From UBA7657 sp049653045 (GTDB lineage Bacteria; Pseudomonadota; Alphaproteobacteria; Micavibrionales; Micavibrionaceae), in contig JBASFN010000058.1 in the NCBI GenBank assembly GCA_049653045.1, positions 1 through 6,081 of the forward strand: a stretch of DNA of 6,081 nucleotides. Reading direction: 5' to 3'. A program made the position numbers and the translations under genes. A model generated the notes under the pieces. That model had not been told where the DNA came from. It did not search any database and worked only from the letters and a program-made list of their open reading frames with translations. Numbering within the stretch: the first letter of the stretch is position 1; each line of letters opens with the position of its first letter. Below are positions 1 through 5,486 of this stretch, one piece after another.

Positions 1-1252
1 TTTCAAACCAATGCGCCCCTGCCCCCACCATCTCCACAACATGCTTCGCCGTTACAGAACGATCAACCGTTCCGCCGGCATAATAGGCCTCCGGCATCAA
101 CAATAAATCATCATCACCAAGATAGTCTTTAAATGTCTCGGCAATCTCGCGCCCCATAAGTTTTAATGGCCCAAATCCATGCGGCTGGAAAACAACAATC
201 AAACGCCCCGGAAATTCTTTCAACGTCTTTAAACCCGCCGCGATTTTATCCGGATTGTGACCAAAATCATCAATCACGGTAATCCCATTGCGTGTGCCGA
301 CAACCTCCATCCGGCGTTTAATCCCCTCGAATTTCTCAAGCCCGGCAATTGCGGTTTTTAAATCAAGCCCCAGCCCCCGCGCCACACCGAGTGCCGCCAG
401 CGCATTCAAGACGTTATGCTCGCCCGGCGTTTTCAGGCGCACTTTATGGCCTTCAATCTCAAACGCCACGCCGTCGGGATGAAATTTTATATTTGTCCCG
501 CGCAGAGTCGCTTTTTCATTTTTGATTCCAAAGCCGATGATCTTTGCCTGTGTCTTGCCTGTTAATGATTCGACCCTGTGATCATCCACATTCAAAACAA
601 CGGCTCTGCCCGCCCGCGCAATCAAACCGCCAAATAATATCTCTAATTCATCAAACGATTTATGATCCAGCGTAATATTATTCAAAACCGCAATCGCAGG
701 GTTATAAAGAGAGACAGTCCCATCGCTTTCATCCGTTTCGGTTACAAAAACGCCGCCCTGCCCCACGCGCATGTTAGAGGGCTGCTCGCGGAAATTCCGA
801 ATCATCCCGCCATTCATAACGGTAGGGTCAAGGCCGGATTCACACAGCATCGTAGCGATCATCCCCGTCACCGTAGATTTTCCGCTTGTCCCGGCCACGG
901 CGATTCCGGCTTCATAAGAATTAAAAATCTGCGCCAGCAATTCGGCGCGCTTTAAAATCGGAATATTTCTAGCCTTCGCCGCCGCCACATCGGGAATAGA
1001 ATCTTCCACCGCGCTCGACACCACCAGAATGCCGTCCGTCACACCCGATCCATCCTGCGGAAAGATTTTAATTCCAAGGCTTTCAAGAAGTTTGAATTTT
1101 TCCGGAGAATCTCCCCGGTCGCGCCCCCGGTCAGACCCCAGAACACGAAAGCCCTTCCGCGCCATGATCGCGGCCAAGGGCATCATGCCGCTCCCGCCAA
1201 TACCGCAGAAGAAATAGGTTTTTTGAGAAAAACTCACCGCAAAAACTCTCAC
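1..1252 (-). CDS. Mur ligase family protein, MurC/Mpl-like (3' end beyond window)
   Basis: This is a cytoplasmic ATP-dependent peptide ligase of the Mur family, which adds an amino acid or peptide to a UDP-MurNAc-type carboxylate for peptidoglycan synthesis or recycling. I translated 417 residues with no stop before the left edge. All three Mur domains are visible: an N-terminal Rossmann-like GIGGSGM motif (residues 17-23) followed by LGSD; the ATP-binding P-loop GTSGKST (121-127) and the acidic TETDESD motif (171-177); and a C-terminal domain beginning near EHNVLNALAA (278-287) with IDDFGHNPDK (327-336). MurC enzymes normally have GTHGKT(T), DDYGHHP and FQPHRY; here they read GTSGKST, DDFGHNP and FQPHGF. 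The protein is therefore a divergent MurC/Mpl-like ligase whose exact substrate I cannot assign. I chose the GTG at 1252-1250 because it overlaps the upstream lipoprotein stop as GTGA. A second GTG at 1237-1235, preceded by GAGAG, is an equally reasonable start. An in-frame stop lies further upstream. No clear Shine-Dalgarno precedes 1252, which fits translational coupling. Confidence 0.88.
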   Translation of the reverse strand, partial: MRVFAVSFSQKTYFFCGIGGSGMMPLAAIMARKGFRVLGSDRGRDRGDSPEKFKLLESLGIKIFPQDGSGVTDGILVVSSAVEDSIPDVAAAKARNIPILKRAELLAQIFNSYEAGIAVAGTSGKSTVTGMIATMLCESGLDPTVMNGGMIRNFREQPSNMRVGQGGVFVTETDESDGTVSLYNPAIAVLNNITLDHKSFDELEILFGGLIARAGRAVVLNVDDHRVESLTGKTQAKIIGFGIKNEKATLRGTNIKFHPDGVAFEIEGHKVRLKTPGEHNVLNALAALGVARGLGLDLKTAIAGLEKFEGIKRRMEVVGTRNGITVIDDFGHNPDKIAAGLKTLKEFPGRLIVVFQPHGFGPLKLMGREIAETFKDYLGDDDLLLMPEAYYAGGTVDRSVTAKHVVEMVGAGAHWFE

Positions 1253-1974
1253 CGCCCCGGAGGAATAAGCGGCGCAGGCGGACCGGCGGCTTCAGGAGCC
1301 GAAGTCATAGGAGCCACCTTTGCTTTTGAAATTGGCTTGCTGCTGGTGGTCAATCCATCGACAACCGCTTTCAGATCACCCTTATCGGAAACAGGAGCGG
1401 CACTCTCAGAGATTCCGCCCTCGGTATATGATTTTGCCTTTGGCATTTTTTTCTGGATACGCTGAATCGGTTGAGCCGTTTCATAGCGGTCGGAATTAAG
1501 ACGCGGTACACCAGGGCTGAATTCCTCCAACAGATATTCCTCGGGCTGGCGAATATCGGGGTTATTATGCGCGGGCATGGGTTCCATGCTGGACGCCGCA
1601 CCAGTGAAATCGACCTCAATCACCTCTGGATAGGTGAACATTGAGTTCGAGGCCAAATCCCACGTCGCGCCCGGCACAACACCGTTTGCAACATTCATAT
1701 ACTCATGCTTTGACAGAGCAGGCTCAATCACCACCTTGCGGCGGCGATTACCCGGCGCAAGACAATCCACCGTCATGTCCTGATAGGATTTTGAAACATT
1801 GACCGTCTGCGGCGGATGGACGCGATACCGCAGCCCTTCGACATACACATAGCAAACAGCATCCTCTGCTCCCGGTGTCACAATCGTGACATCTTGAATT
1901 TGCTTATCGATCAGATAAGCACAGGACGAAAGGCAAAATACTGTGCCAATAAGAAAAAACCGATTGAGGGTCAT
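1249..1974 (-). CDS. putative outer-membrane lipoprotein, PEGA-like / CATIVNG-type
   Basis: The product is a 241-residue predicted lipoprotein of unknown function. From the chosen ATG it has a short signal peptide with one Arg, a hydrophobic core (FFLIGTVFC) and the lipobox LSSC, giving a lipidated Cys18. Alanine rather than aspartate at +2 suggests outer-membrane sorting by Lol. Residues 18-123 resemble the small alphaproteobacterial and gammaproteobacterial lipoproteins that start CATIVNG: a Cys41-Cys71 pair that could form a disulfide, a PPQTVNV strand, a TVDC strand, and a closing YPEVIEVDF strand (115-123). That kinship is inferred from pattern, not from a search. Residues 124-241 are rich in Pro, Ala, Ser and charged residues, probably disordered. 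A TTG at 2013, preceded by GAAGG, would add 13 residues, but the ATG at 1974 gives a far better signal peptide. The stop overlaps the start of the Mur ligase gene, and no terminator separates it from clpB upstream. Confidence 0.8.
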   Translation of the reverse strand: MTLNRFFLIGTVFCLSSCAYLIDKQIQDVTIVTPGAEDAVCYVYVEGLRYRVHPPQTVNVSKSYQDMTVDCLAPGNRRRKVVIEPALSKHEYMNVANGVVPGATWDLASNSMFTYPEVIEVDFTGAASSMEPMPAHNNPDIRQPEEYLLEEFSPGVPRLNSDRYETAQPIQRIQKKMPKAKSYTEGGISESAAPVSDKGDLKAVVDGLTTSSKPISKAKVAPMTSAPEAAGPPAPLIPPGR

Positions 1975-2024
1975 AGGAACAGCCTGAAAGAACGGAGGGA
2001 AAAACGCCAGCAAACTTGCCTTCG

Positions 2025-2053
2025 AGTCTACCTGAATTCCCCGGCCAAGACAA
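2025..2053 (-). promoter_or_regulatory. weak candidate promoter for the lipoprotein-Mur ligase pair
   Basis: On the minus strand TTGTCT (2053-2048) and TAGACT (2030-2025) are 17 bases apart, each matching four of six positions of the sigma70 consensus. A start near 2018 would leave a leader of about 45 bases before the ATG at 1974. The match is weak. Read-through from clpB is an equally good explanation, because I see no strong hairpin with a T-tract between 1975 and 2076. Confidence 0.22.
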
Positions 2054-2076
2054 TTCCGGCAGTCTAGGAAGAATCT

Positions 2077-4686
2077 CTACGCCACCGACTTCAGGCCTTT
2101 TTTCTGGCCTTGGGCGATCTGGAAATCGAGGGAGTCGGCCTTAACGCCAACCCGGACATTTGCCCCCGGCCCAACATCGCCGTTCAATATCATCTCCGCC
2201 AGGCGGTTCTGAAGGCTGTTCTGGATAACCCGCTTAAGCGGCCTTGCGCCATAGGCCGGATCATACCCCTTGGCCGCAAGCCATTCTTTCGCCTTATCAT
2301 CCAGCTCCAACGTAATATTCCGCGCCGCCAGCAAATCATGCAGATAGCCAAGCTGGATGGAAACGATTCCCCCCATTTGCGCCCGCCCGAGACGTTTGAA
2401 AAGCAGAATTTCATCAAGACGATTAAGGAATTCAGGGCGAAAGGCTTTACGCACCGCCTCCATCACCGCGCCGCGCACCTTTTCGACATCCTGCCCTTCG
2501 GGCTGATTGACCAGATGCTCCGACCCAAGATTTGATGTCATAATCAAAATTGTATTACTGAAATCAACCGTGCGCCCCTGCCCATCGGTCAAGCGGCCAT
2601 CATCCAGAACCTGAAGCAATACGTTAAACACATCTGGGTGCGCCTTCTCAACCTCATCGAACAGGACAACCTGATAAGGACGTCGACGGACGGCCTCTGT
2701 TAAAGCGCCGCCCTCATCATACCCCACATACCCCGGCGGCGCACCGATCATGCGCGATACGGAATGCTTTTCCATATATTCAGACATATCCAGCCGTATC
2801 ATTGCTGTATCATCATCAAAAAGAAAGGCGGCCAGAGATTTCGTCAATTCAGTTTTGCCAACCCCGGTTGGCCCCAGAAACAGGAACGATCCCATGGGTC
2901 GGCGCGGATCCTGCAGGCCGGCACGCGCCCGGCGAATAGCATTGGAAACCGCCTTCACCGCTTCATCTTGTCCTACAACCCTTTGACGGAGTTTATCCTC
3001 CATCTGAAGAAGTTTCTCCCGCTCACCCTCCAACATTTTATCGACCGGAATCCCCGTCCACCGACTGACGATGGCGGCAATATCATTTTCTGTAACTTCC
3101 TCGTTAATCAGACTGGAACTTTTAGCCTCCGGGATGATTTCAAGGCGTTTTTCCAATTCAGGGATCATCCCGTACTTGATCTCGCTGGCACGCGCCCAGT
3201 TACCTTCGCGCTCGGCGCGCTCGAGTTCCGCTCGCGCCTTATCCAAGGCCTCCACATATTTCTGACCCGCATGAAGCTTTTCTTTCTCCACATTCCATTG
3301 CGCGGTCAAGTCAGCAGATTTTTTTTCAATTTTTACAAGCTCTTCCTCTATTTTCTTCAAGCGCTCCTTTGAGGCAGAGTCAGACTCTTTCTTAAGTGCC
3401 TCCCGCTCGATTTTCATCTGGATGATCCGGCGATCCAACTCATCAATCTCCTCGGGCTTACTATCGGCCTGCATACGTATGCGTGACGCAGCCTCATCCA
3501 CAAGGTCAATCGCCTTATCGGGCAAAAAGCGGTCGGTGATATAACGGTTAGACAGCGTGGCCGCCGAGACAATGGCATTATCGGTAATACGTACACCGTG
3601 ATGTACTTCGTATTTTTCCTTTAATCCCCGCAAGATAGATATAGTATCTTCAACCGTTGGTTCAGATACAAATACGGGCTGGAAACGCCGGGCAAGAGCG
3701 GCATCTTTCTCAATATGCTTGCGATACTCATCCAGAGTTGTCGCGCCAACCATGTGAAGCTCGCCCCGCGCCAAAGCAGGCTTTAACATGTTCCCGGCAT
3801 CCATCGATCCTTCAGCCTTGCCCGCCCCAACCAATGTGTGCATCTCATCGAGAAAAAGCACTATTTCTCCTGTACTTGCCTTAATTTCATCAAGTACAGC
3901 CTTAAGACGTTCCTCAAAGTCACCTCGAAACTTCGCCCCGGCCAGTAACGCCCCCAGATCGAGCGACATAAGACGCTTTCCCTTAAGACTTTCAGGAACG
4001 TCACCGTTCAAAATACGTTGGGCAAGCCCCTCAATAATAGCGGTTTTTCCTACACCCGGCTCACCAATCAGGACAGGGTTGTTCTTGGTACGGCGCGAAA
4101 GTACCTGTATCGTCCGGCGAATTTCCTCATCCCGCCCAATAATCGGGTCTAATTTGCCCTCACGAGCGGCCTTTGTAATGTCATGGGCGTACTTATTGAG
4201 GGCATCAAAATTATTCTCAGCTCCGGCCGTGTCAGCCGTGCGCCCCTTGCGGGTATCATTAATGGCCTTATTCAGCCCCGCATCACTCAAACCCGCCTGC
4301 TCCATAAAGCCGGAAACCTCATGTTTCTTGGCCATCATCATGGCCTGAAGAACACGCTCGCCGGTGATGTACTTGTCACCAGATTTTTCAGCTAAAATCA
4401 ATGCACTATCAAGTATTTTTGATAAATCGGTCGAGATGCGAAGCTGCCCCGCCCCCGACCCGGTCACGACAGGAAACTTGGCAACAGCCTTCTCCACCAC
4501 GTTTTTGAGACGAACACCATCACCGCCAGAAACCGCAATCATACGCGCCGCCAGCCCGTCCTCATCATCCAACATAACCTTGAGCATATGCTCCGGCTCA
4601 AGCGACGGATGCCCATGGCGCATCGCCAAGGTTTGCGCCTGCTGGAGAAAACTCTTTGTTTTTTCTGTAAATCTATCGAAATTCAT
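2077..4686 (-). CDS. clpB: ATP-dependent chaperone / disaggregase ClpB
   Basis: ClpB is the hexameric AAA+ disaggregase that, with DnaK, DnaJ and GrpE, threads aggregated proteins through its central pore after heat stress. The 869-residue protein has the usual length and all parts: an N-terminal Clp_N domain (about 1-145); NBD1 with Walker A GEPGVGKT (208-215), Walker B LFLDE (277-281) and paired arginines R333/R334; a coiled-coil M-domain (about 406-525) that distinguishes ClpB from ClpA and ClpC; the linker motif RWTGIPV (542-548); and NBD2 with Walker A GPTGVGKT (605-612), Walker B LFDE (675-678), arginine finger FLNR (753-756) and sensor-2 GAR (813-815). There is no ClpP-binding tripeptide of the IGF/IGL type in an expected loop. 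The NBD1 pore loop reads KFR, with Phe253 where many ClpBs have Tyr; NBD2 keeps GYVG with Tyr653. The ATG at 4686 matches the usual N-terminus (MNFDRFTEKT). No Shine-Dalgarno lies at a normal distance. Confidence 0.98.
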   Translation of the reverse strand: MNFDRFTEKTKSFLQQAQTLAMRHGHPSLEPEHMLKVMLDDEDGLAARMIAVSGGDGVRLKNVVEKAVAKFPVVTGSGAGQLRISTDLSKILDSALILAEKSGDKYITGERVLQAMMMAKKHEVSGFMEQAGLSDAGLNKAINDTRKGRTADTAGAENNFDALNKYAHDITKAAREGKLDPIIGRDEEIRRTIQVLSRRTKNNPVLIGEPGVGKTAIIEGLAQRILNGDVPESLKGKRLMSLDLGALLAGAKFRGDFEERLKAVLDEIKASTGEIVLFLDEMHTLVGAGKAEGSMDAGNMLKPALARGELHMVGATTLDEYRKHIEKDAALARRFQPVFVSEPTVEDTISILRGLKEKYEVHHGVRITDNAIVSAATLSNRYITDRFLPDKAIDLVDEAASRIRMQADSKPEEIDELDRRIIQMKIEREALKKESDSASKERLKKIEEELVKIEKKSADLTAQWNVEKEKLHAGQKYVEALDKARAELERAEREGNWARASEIKYGMIPELEKRLEIIPEAKSSSLINEEVTENDIAAIVSRWTGIPVDKMLEGEREKLLQMEDKLRQRVVGQDEAVKAVSNAIRRARAGLQDPRRPMGSFLFLGPTGVGKTELTKSLAAFLFDDDTAMIRLDMSEYMEKHSVSRMIGAPPGYVGYDEGGALTEAVRRRPYQVVLFDEVEKAHPDVFNVLLQVLDDGRLTDGQGRTVDFSNTILIMTSNLGSEHLVNQPEGQDVEKVRGAVMEAVRKAFRPEFLNRLDEILLFKRLGRAQMGGIVSIQLGYLHDLLAARNITLELDDKAKEWLAAKGYDPAYGARPLKRVIQNSLQNRLAEMILNGDVGPGANVRVGVKADSLDFQIAQGQKKGLKSVA

Positions 4687-4693
4687 AGAGTTA

Positions 4694-4721
4694 ATATTAG
4701 CGCGACTCTCCTAATCGTCAA
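4694..4721 (-). promoter_or_regulatory. sigma70-like clpB promoter abutting the start codon
   Basis: On the minus strand TTGACG (4721-4716; five of six consensus bases) and TAATAT (4699-4694; four of six) are separated by 16 bases. Only seven bases lie between the -10 box and the clpB ATG, so transcription would begin at or within a base or two of the start codon, giving a leaderless or near-leaderless mRNA. The only purine-rich SD-like stretch, GGAGAG (4711-4706), lies 19 bases upstream of the ATG inside the promoter spacer and would not be transcribed. A heat-shock sigma32-type promoter is expected for clpB, but I see no clear CTTGAA/CCCCAT pair here. Confidence 0.5.
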
Positions 4722-4742
4722 TGAAGATGGCACACTCTTTAT

Positions 4743-4776
4743 AAAAAAACAGGGGAGCAAAACGCCCCCCTGTTTT
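4743..4776 (-). terminator. intrinsic terminator of the DUF4167 gene
   Basis: On the minus strand AAAACAGGGG (4776-4767) pairs perfectly with CCCCTGTTTT (4755-4746). The stem continues inward with one G-U, one G-C and one C-G pair, closing on the five-base loop GTTTT, for 13 base pairs in total. It runs into seven T residues (4749-4743). It begins 17 bases after the DUF4167 stop codon and lies upstream of the clpB promoter, so it separates the two transcription units. Confidence 0.93.
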
Positions 4777-4793
4777 AATAAAACTTTTCCGAC

Positions 4794-5249
4794 CTAGATT
4801 GCCGAATATTCCGATGTACGCTCAGAACTCATTTCCTGAGAAATCACATCAGCAGTCTTTCCTAATATACTGACAGGCAATGACAAATCATCACTGACAG
4901 TATTGCCATCGACCGTGCCCTGAACAGGCGCGGCCGGACGTTGATAGCGATCATCATACTGGCGTACATTGTCTTCAAAGCTGCCGATAATCCTCTGATA
5001 ATGCTCGGCATGCTGGAGATAATTCTCCGCCATGATCCGGTCACCAGCCGCCGCCGCATCCTTGGCCAGCGTGAGATATTTTTCACAAACCTGATGCGCC
5101 GTGCCACGAATACGTACATCCGGGCCATTACTGTCGAATACCTGAGTCCTGCTATGGCCGCCACCACCATTATTGTTACGGCGACCATTATTTGAATTAT
5201 TGCTGCCACCCCTGTGCCGATGGCGTCTACCTGTAGTCCCGTGTCTCAT
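4794..5249 (-). CDS. DUF4167 domain-containing protein
   Basis: This 151-residue protein belongs to the alphaproteobacterial DUF4167 family, whose function is not established. Residues 1-35 are a low-complexity basic tail rich in Arg, Gly, Asn and His, resembling RGG-type nucleic-acid-binding tails. The conserved core follows: SNGPDVRIRGT (40-50), then an alpha-helical stretch with CEKYLTLAKDA (55-65) and the diagnostic AENYLQHAEHYQRII (74-88). The C-terminal 60 residues are variable and acidic. A role in RNA or ribosome-related processes is sometimes suspected from the basic tail and the prmC neighbour, but this is inference. The ATG at 5249 gives the usual MR-type start, with a weak GGATAG ribosome site seven bases upstream. 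The gene appears to be its own transcription unit: a candidate promoter lies at 5271-5298 and a strong terminator follows its stop. Confidence 0.93.
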   Translation of the reverse strand: MRHGTTGRRHRHRGGSNNSNNGRRNNNGGGGHSRTQVFDSNGPDVRIRGTAHQVCEKYLTLAKDAAAAGDRIMAENYLQHAEHYQRIIGSFEDNVRQYDDRYQRPAAPVQGTVDGNTVSDDLSLPVSILGKTADVISQEMSSERTSEYSAI

Positions 5250-5270
5250 CGCTCTATCCGTTTTTTTGTG

Positions 5271-5298
5271 TTTATAATTTTAAAATAGTATTTGTCGT
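5271..5298 (-). promoter_or_regulatory. candidate promoter of the DUF4167 gene
   Basis: On the minus strand a good -10 box TATAAA (5276-5271; five of six consensus bases) follows a partial -35 ACGACA (5298-5293; four of six) after a 16-base spacer that is very AT-rich. Transcription would begin near 5264, leaving a leader of about 15 bases that holds the weak GGATAG ribosome site. The -35 lies at the end of an alternating purine-pyrimidine tract. Confidence 0.45.
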
Positions 5299-5314
5299 AT
5301 ACATACACGTACAC
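5296..5314. other. alternating purine-pyrimidine tract
   Basis: Nineteen consecutive bases alternate strictly between pyrimidine and purine, mostly TA, CA and CG steps. Such tracts can be flexible or adopt left-handed DNA under negative supercoiling. It lies just upstream of, and touches, the candidate -35 box of the DUF4167 gene. The alternation is seen directly; any role is speculative. Confidence 0.4.
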
Positions 5315-5322
5315 CATACATG

Positions 5323-5353
5323 ATTCCCGGCACACTGACCAGCCCCCGAGAAT
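5323..5353 (-). other. stem-loop III in the prmC-DUF4167 gap
   Basis: On the minus strand ATTCTCGG (5353-5346) pairs with CCGGGAAT (5330-5323), giving eight base pairs including one G-U, with a 15-base loop. On the plus strand the same position becomes a C-A mismatch, so a minus-strand transcript folds better. No T-tract follows, so it is not a canonical terminator. It could be part of the prmC 3' untranslated region. Confidence 0.4.
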
Positions 5354-5360
5354 TATGCTT

Positions 5361-5384
5361 ACCCAAAAACACTATATGTTGGGT
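5361..5384. other. stem-loop II in the prmC-DUF4167 gap
   Basis: A six-base-pair inverted repeat, ACCCAA (5361-5366) and TTGGGT (5379-5384), encloses 12 bases. An ACA/TGT pairing inside it can extend the stem with a bulge. No T-tract follows on either strand. On the plus strand the GGGT at 5381-5384 could alternatively pair with ACCC at 5438-5441, enclosing stem-loop I. Confidence 0.35.
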
Positions 5385-5391
5385 TTCCACT

Positions 5392-5430
5392 CTTCGACCG
5401 AACTGCATATTGCGGTTCAATCTGTCGAAG
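5392..5430. other. stem-loop I, long two-part hairpin in the prmC-DUF4167 gap
   Basis: The outer arms CTTCGAC (5392-5398) and GTCGAAG (5424-5430) are a perfect seven-base-pair inverted repeat. Inside, GAACTGCA (5400-5407) pairs with TGCGGTTC (5411-5418) through eight base pairs with one G-U when read on the plus strand, closing on a three-base loop TAT. An asymmetric internal loop of one and five bases separates the two helices. On the minus strand the G-U becomes a C-A mismatch, so the plus-strand RNA folds better. There is no adjacent T-tract. It looks like a structured RNA element or a protein-binding inverted repeat rather than a terminator. Confidence 0.5.
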
Positions 5431-5486
5431 CCACCTTACCCTACCGCCCATAGATTTTTCCGCAAGGCAGGGGCGCAAGCTTTTTT

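Larger units (their letters stand above)
5250..5486. other. 237-base gene-free gap between prmC and DUF4167
   Basis: I find no convincing protein gene here. The gap holds, from the prmC side: a run of T on the plus strand (5481-5488) overlapping the prmC stop codon; a weak CGCCC/GGGCG pairing (5445-5449 with 5471-5475); stem-loops I, II and III; an alternating purine-pyrimidine tract; and the candidate DUF4167 promoter. No standard intrinsic terminator for prmC is visible on the minus strand. A plus-strand transcript across the stem-loops would end at the T-run, so an unannotated small RNA is possible but unproven. Confidence 0.5.

Noticed and set aside
288..1217. Plus-strand open frames opposite the Mur ligase
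   Set aside because: The minus strand encodes an uninterrupted ligase with clear motifs across the whole stretch; the plus-strand frames are low-complexity shadows.
1975..2013. TTG start at 2013 extending the lipoprotein by 13 residues
   Set aside because: A GAAGG precedes it, but the ATG at 1974 yields a normal 17-residue lipoprotein signal peptide, whereas the longer form has an unusual uncharged, proline-containing start.
2031..2060. Inverted GAATT/AATTC and CCGG pairs after clpB as a clpB terminator
   Set aside because: The arms are only four or five bases with long loops and no T-tract follows, so they are not enough to call a terminator.
2764..4348. Long plus-strand open frames opposite clpB (for example 2764-3372 and 3788-4348)
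   Set aside because: They lie wholly antisense to an intact clpB with strong family motifs, and their translations show no recognisable domain; they are shadows of the coding strand.
5392..5430. Large hairpin as an intrinsic terminator of prmC, or as a tRNA
   Set aside because: No T-tract follows on the minus strand, and the sequence lacks the T-loop and acceptor features of a tRNA.
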